The notes: a model not told the origin generated them from the sequence alone. A DNA stretch of 64,000 bases from Propionibacterium sp. oral taxon 192 str. F0372 (GCF_000413315.1 NZ_KE340297.1:1992581-2056580); one strand, 5' to 3'. Positions 8,314-17,633 are shown, counted from the stretch's first letter. Numbers and translations are program-made.

Positions 8314-9198
8314 ATGTCTGATCCCTCCTCCATCGGAGAACTGCTTGCCACAGCCTGCAGCCCAACCTCAAGCTTCGAATATTTCCCTCCCAAGGATGAT
8401 GAAAGCCATGCGCTGCTGCTGCGGACCATCGACGAACTAGAAGAGGTCGGCCCCGACTGGGTATCGGTCACCTACGGTGCCAACGGCTCCAACCGGGCCC
8501 GCACCTTGGCGATCACCACCGAGTTGGGGCGGCGCCACAGATTCCGGGTGATGGGGCACCTGACATGCACGGGGCAGACCGTCGATGAACTGAAGGCGGC
8601 AATTGATGCATATGGGAACGCTGGAATCACTAACATTCTCGCCATCCGCGGCGACATGCCGGGTGGTGCTTCGGTAGCCTGGGAACAGTATCCCGGCGGG
8701 CTGGCCAATGCCACTGAGTTGGTTGAGTTGATCGCATCTCGTGGCCCCTACTCGATCGGAGTGGGTGCCTTTCCCGACGGGCACACTGGATCTTCGGTGG
8801 AGATGGATGCCCGGATCCTGCTTGGTAAACAGCAGGCTGGAGCCTCTTTCGCGATATCTCAACTGTTCTTCGACGTCGAGCACTATTTTGCGATGATCGG
8901 TCGCGCCCGTTCCATTGGATGTACCTTGCCGATCGTTCCCGGTATCATGCCGGTCTCCTCACTCAAGCAGCTCGGTCGTTTTGCCCAGATGTCGGGGGCC
9001 GATATCCCTGCGGCGATGGCCGAGCGATTGATGACAGTTTCCGACGACGCCGAGCAAGTGCGTCAGGTGGGTTTCCAGATTGCTACCGAGTTGTGCACCC
9101 GCCTGTTGACCGGTGGCGCTCCGGGCCTGCACTTCTATACGCAGAATCGTTCCCGGGCCACGCGTGAGATTGTTGCCCGGCTCAAGGGGTTCATCTGA
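8314..9198 (+). CDS. metF: 5,10-methylenetetrahydrofolate reductase
   Basis: This 294-residue flavoprotein reduces methylene-THF to methyl-THF, the methyl donor for methionine synthesis. The family signatures are FEYFPPKDD near the N terminus, VSVTYGANGSNR, GHLTCTGQT, ILAIRGDMP with the RGD run, the AGASFAISQLFFD segment and the C-terminal GAPGLHFYTQN run that lines the barrel. The frame is open upstream of 8314, but the extra residues would overlap the divergent polyprenyl synthase and its promoter. The ATG at 8314 gives the usual family length and has a near-perfect -10 box 7 nt before it. Confidence 0.94.
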   Translation: MSDPSSIGELLATACSPTSSFEYFPPKDDESHALLLRTIDELEEVGPDWVSVTYGANGSNRARTLAITTELGRRHRFRVMGHLTCTGQTVDELKAAIDAYGNAGITNILAIRGDMPGGASVAWEQYPGGLANATELVELIASRGPYSIGVGAFPDGHTGSSVEMDARILLGKQQAGASFAISQLFFDVEHYFAMIGRARSIGCTLPIVPGIMPVSSLKQLGRFAQMSGADIPAAMAERLMTVSDDAEQVRQVGFQIATELCTRLLTGGAPGLHFYTQNRSRATREIVARLKGFI

Positions 9199-9365
9199 TC
9201 TGTTGCAGTTTCCCGCGCGGACGAACGGAACGCCAGGCGGTCGCGTTGCGCGTCTACCTAGGAGTTGACGTGACCGTGCAACTCAATGCGTTCCCCGGCG
9301 CATCCCACGACTGAACCTGGAGTCGCAGAAGTCGCCATCGTGAAAACTGCGAAGCTGCGCAACTC

Positions 9366-11639
9366 TCACAGATTTCTCCGCCAGACCGGATCAGGGGTCA
9401 GATCCAGGGTGACCAGGCGCTGGGTTGGTCGGGTCAGGGCGACGTAGAGCACCCGCATGCCCCCAGATGTGTGGGCGACGATGTCGTCGGGGTCCACCAC
9501 GATGACCGCGTCGAATTCCAGCCCCTTGACCTGCAGGGCCGTCCGCACCTCAAGGCGGCCGGCCAGGGCAGTGGGTAGGTCGAGGGCCACGATCATCTCG
9601 CGCATCTCCTCGATCCGATGACCGGCACAAATCACCGCAATCGTGCCGTCCACCTGGCTGGTGAGGGTTGTGAGATGCTCGCGGAGGGAGGCAGCAAGTT
9701 GCTGGGGGGTGATGACATCCAGCAGCGGCTTGATCCCCGTGGTGCGCACTGAGGTGGGTACTTGGGCACTCGGGTACTCACGACGCACCACTCGACCGGC
9801 CAACTCCATTATCTCTGCGGGGGAGCGGTAATTGGTTGTGAGGGTGAAGGTGCGCGAGGCGCCACGACCGACCAGGTCGCGCATCGCACGGCGGGTTTCC
9901 TCGTTGGAGGGATAGGAGGACTGCGCTGGATCGCCAACCAAGGTCCAGGAGGCCTGCGGGCCGCGGCGTCGCAGCATCCGCCACTGCATGGGGGTGACGT
10001 CTTGGGATTCGTCGACTAAGACATGGGAGTGGATAATCACGGTCTCATCTTCGGTCTCTATCTCGCGCCGGGTAGTCAGCTGGTCGGCCAGGGTGACCAA
10101 TTCGGAGACTTGGGAGCCATCGGTGAGGAACAATGTCGGATCGGCATCGGCTTCGACCGGGGTCGGGCCAATCATATGGGCTAGTTCATCAAGCAGGGCA
10201 ATGTCGGCCACAGTCCATGCCGGTCGCGGTGAACCGCTTCCCGGTACATAGCCTCGGGCGTGTGCCAGGGAATCGGTGAGCACCTGGCGTTCGGCCTCGT
10301 CGAGCACGTCGTGACCGAATTTGTGCGCCATCGCCGGGTCTGCCAGCCGAGCCAGCACCTGCTCCGGCGACAGGGTCGGCCACCAGGCATTGAGGAACAT
10401 GGTGTAGGCGCCTTGGGAGGTGATGGTGTCATCGAAATAGCTCCGGTCAATGTCCAAGGTGGCTGCGATGTCCGGGCTCAGATGGGCCCAAAGGGCATCG
10501 AGCAGTCCTTTTCCGACAGCCTCTCGGGCACGATTCGCCTTGTGACTGGCGAGGATATCGCGACGCAGTCGGGTCAACTCGGCAGGATTGAGGGTGAGTA
10601 CCTCACCCTTGACCGAGACCCGAAGCCGCATCGACTCCGCGGTCAGCGGCTCATTGACCGCCCGCCGCAATACCTTGAGCATCCGCAGGCTTCCCTTGAT
10701 CACCGCGGCTTCGGCGTCGTCGACGAGCTGGGAACTGAATCCCAACACGTCGGTGCCGAGCTCTCCGATCGACTTCAGGGTTACCGAGTCCTCACCGAGA
10801 CCGGGCAGTACTCGCTCGATGTAACTCATGAACAGGTCAGTGGGGCCCACCACGAGTACTCCACCTTGTTCCAAACGCCTGCGGTGGGTGTACAGCAGGA
10901 AGGCTGCGCGGTGCAGAGCGACGACGGTCTTGCCGGTCCCCGGCCCGCCGGAGATGATCGTCACTCCTTGGTAGGGGGCGCGGATCGCTTCGTCTTGCTC
11001 GGCCTGGATGGTAGCGACGATGTCGCGCATCCGGTGCCCGCGGGCTCGCTGAAGGGAAGCCATCAAGGCGCCTTCGCCGATCACCACGAGATTGGAGGAA
11101 GCCTGGTCGTTGAGGAGATCGTCCTCAATGCCGGTGACCTTGTCGTCGTGGCAACGTAATACGCGGCGACGGACCACTTCCATTGGATTGGCGGCCGTGG
11201 CTCGGTAGAAGGCCTCCGCAGCAGGAGCTCGCCAGTCGATGACTAATGGTTCGTAGTCGGCATCGCGGACCCCGATACGGCCCACATAACGTTTCTCCTG
11301 GTCGACAAAGTCGAGACGTCCGAAGACCAGCCCCTCGTGCTGGGCATCTAAGGTGGCGAGTCGTTTGGCTGCCTGGAAGGCGAAGGCATCGCGCTCGAAC
11401 ATCGCGGTTCCGTCTTCCTCGCGCATCCAGTCGGAGCGGTCGGTGCGGTACTTGCGGTGCGACTCGGCCTGGATGCTGCGGGCCGATTCCGTCGCTAACT
11501 CGAGGCTCCGGTAGACCGCGTCTACGTGGGCTTGTTCGACGGCGATCTCCCGTGCGATGAGTTCTGCTTGGCTGTCGTTGGATTGGTTCAACTGTTTCCT
11601 GCCTCGTGAAAAGCCCTGAAACAGACAGCTTACCTTCAT
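9366..11639 (-). CDS. helD: HelD-type RNA polymerase recycling helicase (UvrD/Rep superfamily 1)
   Basis: The 757-residue protein has an N-terminal coiled coil (about 20-65), the HelD-specific region with IGVRDADYEPLVIDWRAPAA, Walker A GGPGTGKT (231-238), DESQD in place of the classical DExQD motif (543-547), and C-terminal motifs VKGLEFDAVIVVD and YVALTRPTQRL. HelD factors wedge into stalled RNA polymerase and release it from nucleic acid using ATP; some also give rifamycin tolerance. The ATG at 11639 lacks a ribosome site. A TTG at 11591 preceded by AGGAAACAG may be the real start, giving 741 residues. It converges on metF. Confidence 0.9.
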   Translation of the reverse strand: MKVSCLFQGFSRGRKQLNQSNDSQAELIAREIAVEQAHVDAVYRSLELATESARSIQAESHRKYRTDRSDWMREEDGTAMFERDAFAFQAAKRLATLDAQHEGLVFGRLDFVDQEKRYVGRIGVRDADYEPLVIDWRAPAAEAFYRATAANPMEVVRRRVLRCHDDKVTGIEDDLLNDQASSNLVVIGEGALMASLQRARGHRMRDIVATIQAEQDEAIRAPYQGVTIISGGPGTGKTVVALHRAAFLLYTHRRRLEQGGVLVVGPTDLFMSYIERVLPGLGEDSVTLKSIGELGTDVLGFSSQLVDDAEAAVIKGSLRMLKVLRRAVNEPLTAESMRLRVSVKGEVLTLNPAELTRLRRDILASHKANRAREAVGKGLLDALWAHLSPDIAATLDIDRSYFDDTITSQGAYTMFLNAWWPTLSPEQVLARLADPAMAHKFGHDVLDEAERQVLTDSLAHARGYVPGSGSPRPAWTVADIALLDELAHMIGPTPVEADADPTLFLTDGSQVSELVTLADQLTTRREIETEDETVIIHSHVLVDESQDVTPMQWRMLRRRGPQASWTLVGDPAQSSYPSNEETRRAMRDLVGRGASRTFTLTTNYRSPAEIMELAGRVVRREYPSAQVPTSVRTTGIKPLLDVITPQQLAASLREHLTTLTSQVDGTIAVICAGHRIEEMREMIVALDLPTALAGRLEVRTALQVKGLEFDAVIVVDPDDIVAHTSGGMRVLYVALTRPTQRLVTLDLTPDPVWRRNL

Positions 11640-12005
11640 CCAGCAACCAACAAGCGCAACCGGAATCCCAGATTGGTCGTTGCGCGGGCGCTGCGTTCAG
11701 GGTTTTCTCCCTCATCAGAGCTAGTTTTCGCCGTTCATTCGAGCAGATTGCAGGTCCATCTGTGGAAGATTGATGACTTGTAACGGATCCATGCCCTGGC
11801 TGGCTGAATGTATTGGTCACCAATGTCCCCGGTCTGGAGCACGAGGTGCTGTCCGCCTGGCCTGTGGGGATCGACAATCTGTGAATGGATGCAAACCTGT
11901 CCACCGTCACTCCGATGCGCGTCGGTCGCGCATACACTGGGGATAACCGCAGGAAGCGGGTACCTGTTGGCAGGCACCATTCGGTGCGGATCTGGAGGGG
12001 AGGCC
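11640..12005. other. 366-bp divergent intergenic region, helD / DUF3040 gene
   Basis: I see no gene here. The region holds a TACACT -10 box at 11933-11938 about 60 nt before the DUF3040 start, and a perfect small inverted repeat ATTGGT-C-ACCAAT at 11812-11824 that could be an operator. No RNA gene or insertion element is visible. Confidence 0.5.
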
Positions 12006-12377
12006 ATGGAGCTTTCGGAGGATGAACGCCGTCGGCTGGCCCAGTTGGAGGCAGCCTTGGCCGCTGACGATCCGAAACTGGCAAATACCCTGGGCCGTTC
12101 CGCTCTGGGGGGCATGCGCCAGGTCAAGGGGCGGCGCGCTGGGCTGGCAGGTCTGTTCTTTGTCTTCGGTGTGCTTGCGGTCATCGGCGGTATGAGTAGC
12201 CACTGGCTCGTCTCGGTCCTCGGTTTCCTGGTCATGGTCGTATCCACCGTTTACGCCCTCAATGCGTGGCGCGTCGTGGAGGACACCTCCGGGAAACCGG
12301 CGGGCCCCAGGCAGAACCCCGAATTTATGGGGCGCATGGAAGAACGATGGAATCGTCGTCAGCAAGGTGACAACTGA
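12006..12377 (+). CDS. DUF3040 small membrane protein
   Basis: This 123-residue protein starts MELSEDERRRLAQLEAALAA, the conserved N-terminal signature of DUF3040, then has two membrane helices (about 47-63 and 69-85) and a charged, proline-containing cytosolic tail. Members are found almost only in actinobacteria, commonly next to the mraZ/dcw cluster as here, but the function is unknown. The ATG at 12006 is preceded by GGAGGGGAGG. The open frame extends upstream, but those residues show no family similarity and would precede the likely transcription start. Confidence 0.88.
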   Translation: MELSEDERRRLAQLEAALAADDPKLANTLGRSALGGMRQVKGRRAGLAGLFFVFGVLAVIGGMSSHWLVSVLGFLVMVVSTVYALNAWRVVEDTSGKPAGPRQNPEFMGRMEERWNRRQQGDN

Positions 12378-12492
12378 TTGGTTCTGTCCGGTCGATCGGT
12401 GACCATTCATTGTACTCGTGGTTCTGCCGAACCCGGTCGTGTGCTTCTGCAAGCGATGGCACGACGGCTTCCGGAATTCTTCCAGATCAATT

Positions 12493-14682
12493 TCAGTGCC
12501 ACAAGGATTTGGGTAGCAGACGCGCGATGAGTCGTCGTCCGCTTGAGGCAGAAGCCCACCAACCGGCACGTACCGTCGCGACATCGCTCACCAGATGATC
12601 AGTTTCCGGAACTCGCGCGGAGAACCTCAACTCCTGGGTGGCCAGCAAGATACGTTTCATCGCCTGCGAGGCCTCGGCATTGAGCCCCCAATCACGATGG
12701 GCCAACTGCTGCAAAGTCAACTCCGGCCAGGAGATGTCCAGATCAACTGCGGTGGCCCGGATCTCGGAGAAGACGCCACGAACCAGGGCAGCTCCCTCCC
12801 CGGACAACCGGTGACGTCTGATACCGGTGCGCACCGTCATTGGTACTGCCCCAGCAATCAGCGCTGTCAGGATTGCCACGATCCACTCCCACGGCAGGTC
12901 TAACTGGCCATCCTGGCCATCTTGGGCATTCGGGGGAGTCACCGACGGGGACTGTTCCGGGGGCGGAGGAGCCGAGGGAGTCGTGTCCGGCTCCTCTGCA
13001 GAGGGAGTCGGCGACGGCGTCGGTGAAGGGCTGGGAGTGGGGGCGTTAGTGGACCAACTGGGATCCTCGCCAACCGAGACTGTTGGCTCGAAGCGAACCC
13101 AGCCGATCCCATTGAAGTACAGCTCGGGCCACGCGTGGGCATCGTGGGCGGTGACTTCCCATGAACCGTTTGCGGAGCGCTCACCGCTGGTGTACCCAAC
13201 CCCGACCCGGGATGGGATGCCCAAGGAACGAGCCATCAAAGCCATCGAAGCTGCATAGTGAACACAGTAGCCGCGATGTGTCTGGGTCAGGAAGGCGGAG
13301 AGGGAATCGTAGTTGATCGATGGGGAGACCGTCAGGTCGTAGCTGAAGCGAGAGGTGTCGCGTAGCCAAGTCTGCAGGGCTATTGCAGCTTCCCCGTCGG
13401 TGTTCGCTCCTGCAGTGATCTCCTGGGTTAAGGTGGTGATTGCGGTTGGTATGTCGGCGGGGGAAAGATTCGCCACATCACCATCTGGGGCAACTCCCGC
13501 AGAGGCTGCGAGCAGTTGTTCCCGTGAGGGCTCGACATCGCGGTGTGCCACCTCGTAGGAACCCAGCCTCGGAGGCTGCTCGGCCACGTCGACCACGCTG
13601 AGGGTCATCGGGTCGTAGCGCCAGGAACCTTCTTGCGCATTCCACCGGCGTGGAGCGTAGGGGAGTGGGAGGTAACTGACGTCGAGGTCGACGGGGCGCA
13701 CGCTGGTGGTGTCAGTGATTCCTGTCGCGGACATCCCAGGGATCTTCTCGGGAAAACCAGATTGCAGATCCATGTCGACGATGTGCCAGCCCTGCTGATC
13801 CACATTGGTCAGTGCAGCCATCCGCAGCATCACGCCGTTTTTTGCGGAGCTGTCATAGGTCGCGACCGTGGCATCCTCGGGGCGTTTCAGATTCTGATCC
13901 AGCAAGACTGTCGGGTCAGTGAGCTCCACCGAGGAGCGCTCATTGGCCTGTGGCAGTAGGTCGCGTTCCACCGGGGCAATGGCCAACCCAGCCAGGAGCG
14001 AGCCGACCAGACCGACGGCGGTCAACACCAGCGCCCACATTGAGTAGCCGAACCACCGCTTACGGTTGGGAGGTGATGTGACCAGTCTGGCCCACCGCAG
14101 ATCGTGGTCGAGGGTCCTAGACCACAGCAGCAGGCACCAACTGATGACTAGACCGGCCATGGCGGCCACGGGCACCGGATGGGAGATGATGATCACGGTT
14201 ACCAGGAAGGGGACTGCCGTGAACATGCAGGCCAACATCGCGTTGCGGGCCGCGATGAAAACCAGGTCGACCAGCACAGTCAACAAGCTCGCGACGAATG
14301 CTAGGGCGAGCAATGTCGAATCATCAGCCGGGGCGGGCTGATCCTGAGATAGCACTTCGACGGCCCGCTCTAACACTGTGGGCAGGGCGTTAAAGGCCAG
14401 CACTGTCCCGGAGGTCAGCAGTCCGGCCGTGACCTGGGCACCGACCGCAAGCAGAATGAACTGGGCCACCGATACCAGTACCGATCCGGCACCAGCGCCA
14501 TCGGCGGGACCGCGTCGCCGCGCGACCGCGCTGCGTACCAGCGCGGCCACCAATTGCAGTCCTGTGATGGTAGCTGCCCAAGTCCACATGGCGCGGGGGT
14601 CGGTAGTCAGCACGAGGCCGGGAATCACCGCACCCACCATGGCGAGGGCGACGACGACTGTGTTGCGCAGGGAGGAGGTCAC
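12493..14682 (-). CDS. Membrane-anchored transglutaminase-like protein (DUF3488/TgpA family)
   Basis: The 729-residue protein has about six N-terminal membrane helices (DUF3488 part, residues ~5-230), a long extracytoplasmic region, a transglutaminase core with Cys in GYCVHYAASMAL and His in TAHDAHAWPELYF, a Pro/Ser/Thr-rich spacer with repeated PTPSPS units, a further membrane helix and a C-terminal cytosolic tail. The Cys-His-Asp arrangement suggests an active cysteine protease or amidase-like enzyme facing outside. It is the last gene of a moxR-DUF58-tgpA operon; its GTG start overlaps the previous stop (GTGA). The physiological substrate is unknown, though cell-envelope assembly is likely. 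Confidence 0.9.
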   Translation of the reverse strand: MTSSLRNTVVVALAMVGAVIPGLVLTTDPRAMWTWAATITGLQLVAALVRSAVARRRGPADGAGAGSVLVSVAQFILLAVGAQVTAGLLTSGTVLAFNALPTVLERAVEVLSQDQPAPADDSTLLALAFVASLLTVLVDLVFIAARNAMLACMFTAVPFLVTVIIISHPVPVAAMAGLVISWCLLLWSRTLDHDLRWARLVTSPPNRKRWFGYSMWALVLTAVGLVGSLLAGLAIAPVERDLLPQANERSSVELTDPTVLLDQNLKRPEDATVATYDSSAKNGVMLRMAALTNVDQQGWHIVDMDLQSGFPEKIPGMSATGITDTTSVRPVDLDVSYLPLPYAPRRWNAQEGSWRYDPMTLSVVDVAEQPPRLGSYEVAHRDVEPSREQLLAASAGVAPDGDVANLSPADIPTAITTLTQEITAGANTDGEAAIALQTWLRDTSRFSYDLTVSPSINYDSLSAFLTQTHRGYCVHYAASMALMARSLGIPSRVGVGYTSGERSANGSWEVTAHDAHAWPELYFNGIGWVRFEPTVSVGEDPSWSTNAPTPSPSPTPSPTPSAEEPDTTPSAPPPPEQSPSVTPPNAQDGQDGQLDLPWEWIVAILTALIAGAVPMTVRTGIRRHRLSGEGAALVRGVFSEIRATAVDLDISWPELTLQQLAHRDWGLNAEASQAMKRILLATQELRFSARVPETDHLVSDVATVRAGWWASASSGRRLIARLLPKSLWH

Positions 14683-15893
14683 AGTGCCCCCATCGGGTCG
14701 TTGAGTAGTTCCCAGGCCAACGGGACAGAGGTCTGGGCATCAGCAACGATTACTTGCCACCCCCGGGCGGCAAGAATCTGCGCTGCTCGTTTCTGGGCTG
14801 TGGTGGCCTTGGCTCCGGAGAAGGTGCCCACGTCGAGGACGATCGCATGGGCACTTGCCGCCGAGGTGTTGATCGTGGACAGCGCCGCGATGTCAGCGTC
14901 GTGGAGCAGACCTAGCAAGGCGAAAACACCTGTGGAAGAGGCTTCGGAGACAGCAGTTTCCAGGGAATCAGCCTCGACGAGTTGGATATCGGTGAGCTCG
15001 TCGAGCAGCCGGGATGCTGACATCCGGGGCTCTGGGATGCGTCGGATGCCCTCGGCGTCGGCTAGGGAAACCCGGGAGGAGGCTCCCAGCATCGCGATGC
15101 CTATGGATGCGGCGGCCGAGACCGCCCATTCGAAGGAGGATGCCATCCCGAGCCCGGCATGGGCATTCGCTCGGTTGTCGATGACGATGCGGGTGGTGGG
15201 CGACCAGGACTGTTCCTCGCGACGCACCATGAGCTTGCCGATCTTGGCGGTGGAACGCCAGTGCACCCGGCGTACCTCGTCACCGGGCCGGTAATCGCGC
15301 ACCAGGACATCATCGGCACCCACCAGGCCCGAGGAGGAGGACCGGTCGGTCACATGGTCACCGGCTGTACCCGAACCGGCCGAGGACAGTTCGTACACAT
15401 GCGGGGTCACCGACAGCGGGGTGACCGAACTGAACGCCATGTCATGGGTAGCCAGCCCGAAAGGATCCAGGTTGCGCACCAGCAGGGGGCCGATCTGATG
15501 ACGACCCCGGCGAGAGGCGTGCAGGGCATATGTGATGTTGCGCCCCCGTTTGCTCGTCGGGTCGCTCAATCCGAAGCGGGGACGGACCCCCATGTGCCGA
15601 GGAACGACCTCTTCGAAGTGCAACAGGCGGCGTCCCCGCGCATTCGAGTGCAGTATCACCTGCACTGCCACGGACTCATCCACCGGAACTGAGGTTGCAG
15701 CCAGATGGCGTTCGTGACGCAGGCCTTTGAGCGGCCATGACACGAGGAAGAGGGCCCCGGATAAGACGACGACCATGAACGACCCCACCCATACAAGATC
15801 ACGCTGGGAGGTGATCACTCCGGCTGCCAGGAACACCAGTGCAAGCCCCAGGACGGCCCGGCCCCGGGAGGTCATACGACGCCAGACCCACAC
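14679..15893 (-). CDS. DUF58 domain-containing protein
   Basis: Two membrane helices near the N terminus (about 11-53) precede an extracytoplasmic-like beta region and the DUF58 signature around DYRPGDEVRRVHWRSTAKIG, followed by a von Willebrand A-like domain (REEQSWSPTTRIVIDNRAN). DUF58 proteins act with MoxR ATPases, and the gene lies 6 bp after moxR and overlaps the transglutaminase gene. The start is GTG at 15893; an ATG six codons later (15875) is an alternative. The 404-residue length is usual for actinobacterial members. The three-gene set is widely conserved beside mraZ. Confidence 0.9.
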   Translation of the reverse strand: MWVWRRMTSRGRAVLGLALVFLAAGVITSQRDLVWVGSFMVVVLSGALFLVSWPLKGLRHERHLAATSVPVDESVAVQVILHSNARGRRLLHFEEVVPRHMGVRPRFGLSDPTSKRGRNITYALHASRRGRHQIGPLLVRNLDPFGLATHDMAFSSVTPLSVTPHVYELSSAGSGTAGDHVTDRSSSSGLVGADDVLVRDYRPGDEVRRVHWRSTAKIGKLMVRREEQSWSPTTRIVIDNRANAHAGLGMASSFEWAVSAAASIGIAMLGASSRVSLADAEGIRRIPEPRMSASRLLDELTDIQLVEADSLETAVSEASSTGVFALLGLLHDADIAALSTINTSAASAHAIVLDVGTFSGAKATTAQKRAAQILAARGWQVIVADAQTSVPLAWELLNDPMGAL

Positions 15894-15899
15894 GACGAC

Positions 15900-16865
15900 T
15901 CAACGATCGGTGGGGGCCGGGACGGAACGCAAGGCTGCTGCGATGGCCGAAGCCGGGGTCACTCCTGTCAGCCGGGCCTTCGGGGTGCACACCACGCGAT
16001 GGGCCAGAATCGGCTCGGCTAGCGCCTGAATATCGTCTGGGATCACGTAATCGCGCCCCTGGATCGCGGCCTGGGTGCGGGAGGCACGCAGCAACTGGAG
16101 GCTGGCCCTGGGTGATGCGCCCAGCCTCAGGTCATCGCTCTCACGGGTGGCTGCAACGATGTCGACAACGTATTCCTTGATGGATGCGGTGGCGTGTACC
16201 CCGCGCAGCATGTCGGTGATCGCCGCGATCCGATAGGTGTCGGTGATCGGCATCAGGGAGTCCAGAGGATTGCGTGATCCGTGGTTGGACAGCATGTCGA
16301 TTTCGGCGGTACGCGCCGGGTACCCCATAGTGATCCGCGCCATGAAGCGGTCGCGTTGCGCCTCCGGCAGGGAATAGGTGCCCTCCATCTCGATCGGGTT
16401 CTGGGTGGCCATCACCATGAATGGCTTCGGGAGTTGGTGAGTGGTGCCGTCAACCGACACCTGCCGTTCGGCCATCGCTTCGAGCAGGGCCGACTGGGTC
16501 TTGGGCGATGCCCGGTTGATCTCGTCGCCGACGACGATGTTGGCGAAGATGCCGCCGGGCTTGAACTCGAACTCGCGGGTCGCCTGGTCGTAGATGGATA
16601 CCCCAGTGATGTCTGAGGGCAGCAGGTCTGGGGTGAACTGAATGCGTCGGACGGTGCAGTCGATAGTGCGCCCCATGGCCTTCGCGAGCATCGTCTTGCC
16701 GACCCCGGGAACATCCTCGACCAGCAGATGCCCACCGGACAGCAGGACGACGGTGGCGAGGTTGATCTGCTGCGCCTTGCCCTCGATCACCGACCCCACG
16801 GACTTCGCGATCGCTTGGGCGGTGGCGCGTACCGCATCAATGTTCAGCCGGGCTGTTGTCTCCAC
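15900..16865 (-). CDS. MoxR-family AAA+ ATPase
   Basis: A 321-residue AAA+ ATPase with Walker A GVGKT (54-58), a Walker B region VVGDEINRASPKTQSALLEAM and sensor run MATQNPIEMEGTYSLPEAQRDRF, all diagnostic of MoxR chaperone-like ATPases that mature or activate partner complexes. The open frame continues 80 codons upstream, but GTG at 16865 has a good AGGAG ribosome site and begins at the point where family similarity begins. It heads the operon with DUF58 and the transglutaminase. A TAGGAT box on the minus strand at 16921-16926 could be its -10, leaving a leader of about 50 nt. Confidence 0.92.
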   Translation of the reverse strand: METTARLNIDAVRATAQAIAKSVGSVIEGKAQQINLATVVLLSGGHLLVEDVPGVGKTMLAKAMGRTIDCTVRRIQFTPDLLPSDITGVSIYDQATREFEFKPGGIFANIVVGDEINRASPKTQSALLEAMAERQVSVDGTTHQLPKPFMVMATQNPIEMEGTYSLPEAQRDRFMARITMGYPARTAEIDMLSNHGSRNPLDSLMPITDTYRIAAITDMLRGVHATASIKEYVVDIVAATRESDDLRLGASPRASLQLLRASRTQAAIQGRDYVIPDDIQALAEPILAHRVVCTPKARLTGVTPASAIAAALRSVPAPTDR

Positions 16866-17018
16866 TATTTCTCCTGTGTCGATCTCCACGTCGTGGGCAG
16901 CCCGTGCCACGGGCCCGTTAATCCTATCCACCTTGATCCCGGGGTTCGCCACCAGATGCCATCCGTTTTCCGCGACACGCGTGGAGGCGAAGCGCGATGG
17001 AAGAAAGGCAAACCCTTG

Positions 17019-17035
17019 CTCCACTTTCCTCCACC
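17019..17035 (-). promoter_or_regulatory. MraZ-box-like pair facing moxR
   Basis: Read on the minus strand this is GGTGGAGGAAAGTGGAG, with two GTGG cores exactly 10 bp apart, the spacing known for MraZ operators. It lies about 155 bp before the moxR GTG. Confidence 0.4.
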
Positions 17036-17110
17036 AGATAGAGGCGCTGGTCAGAGCTGTTTCGTTGAGTGCGGTGAGGAGTGTCGATGGCGTGTCGGAA
17101 GGCAAGTTGG

Positions 17111-17152
17111 GTGGAAAGTGGAGTGATCTGGAGTAGGGTGGTGCGCACTGGA
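17111..17152 (+). promoter_or_regulatory. MraZ operator array upstream of mraZ
   Basis: Four boxes with the core (G/C)TGG occur at exact 10-bp steps: GTGGAG at 17118, CTGGAG at 17128, GTGGTG at 17138 and CTGGAG at 17148. A further GTGGAA lies at 17111, off phase. MraZ of other bacteria binds three or so such repeats spaced by one helical turn before its own gene. A TAGGGT at 17134-17139 could be the -10 box, so MraZ binding would cover the promoter of the whole dcw cluster. Confidence 0.7.
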
Positions 17153-17191
17153 GAGGTGGTGCAGGTCGATGAACTTGGGAGGTGAGGACCG

Positions 17192-17620
17192 ATGTTTCTC
17201 GGCACTCACACGCCCAAACTCGACGACAAGGGCCGCTTCTTCTTACCCGCGAAGTACCGCGACCAGATGGCTGCCGGACTCGTGGTGACCAGGGGTCAGG
17301 ACCACTGTCTGTCCGTCTTCCCGAGAGCGACTTTCGAGGAGCGGACGCAGCAGATGATTCAGGCGCCGACCACCATGCGTCGGGTGCGAGACTTCCAGCG
17401 AATGCTGGCAGCCTCGGCTTCTGACGAGGTACCGGACAAACAGGGGAGGGTCACTATCCCTGCTGTTCTGCGGGAATACGCGGGACTGGAGACCGAGATC
17501 GTGGTGGTCGGGGCCATCGATCGACTCGAGATCTGGAACCCCACGTCGTGGGCTGACTACAACGCCGAGAAGGAAACCGAATTCGCAGAACTGAATGAGG
17601 AGATATTCCCCGTCCTGTGA
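17192..17620 (+). CDS. mraZ: Transcriptional regulator MraZ
   Basis: The first gene of the dcw cluster encodes a 142-residue protein made of two SpoVT/AbrB-like halves. The N terminus has LGTHTPKLDDKGRFFLPAK, and the second half has DEVPDKQGRVTIPAVLREYAG, both with the conserved DxxGR motif. MraZ forms a ring-shaped oligomer that binds tandem boxes upstream of its own gene, and a four-box array is present here. The ATG has a strong GGGAGGTGAGG ribosome site. Length and motifs are normal for the family. Confidence 0.97.
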   Translation: MFLGTHTPKLDDKGRFFLPAKYRDQMAAGLVVTRGQDHCLSVFPRATFEERTQQMIQAPTTMRRVRDFQRMLAASASDEVPDKQGRVTIPAVLREYAGLETEIVVVGAIDRLEIWNPTSWADYNAEKETEFAELNEEIFPVL

Positions 17621-17633
17621 GGCCGCCGTGATC

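Larger units (their letters stand above)
16866..17191. other. 326-bp divergent control region between moxR and mraZ
   Basis: This non-coding region carries promoters for both directions and two groups of GTGGA-type boxes: one group facing mraZ (17111-17151) and one pair facing moxR (17019-17035). No gene is seen in it. An open frame extending moxR upstream is judged to be non-coding. Confidence 0.6.

Noticed and set aside
11812-11824. ATTGGT-C-ACCAAT inverted repeat as an operator
   Set aside because: It is short, about 190 bp from the nearest start and not repeated, so chance is likely.
16866-17105. N-terminal extension of MoxR by 80 residues
   Set aside because: It contains the opposed GTGGA boxes and probable promoter and lacks MoxR similarity.
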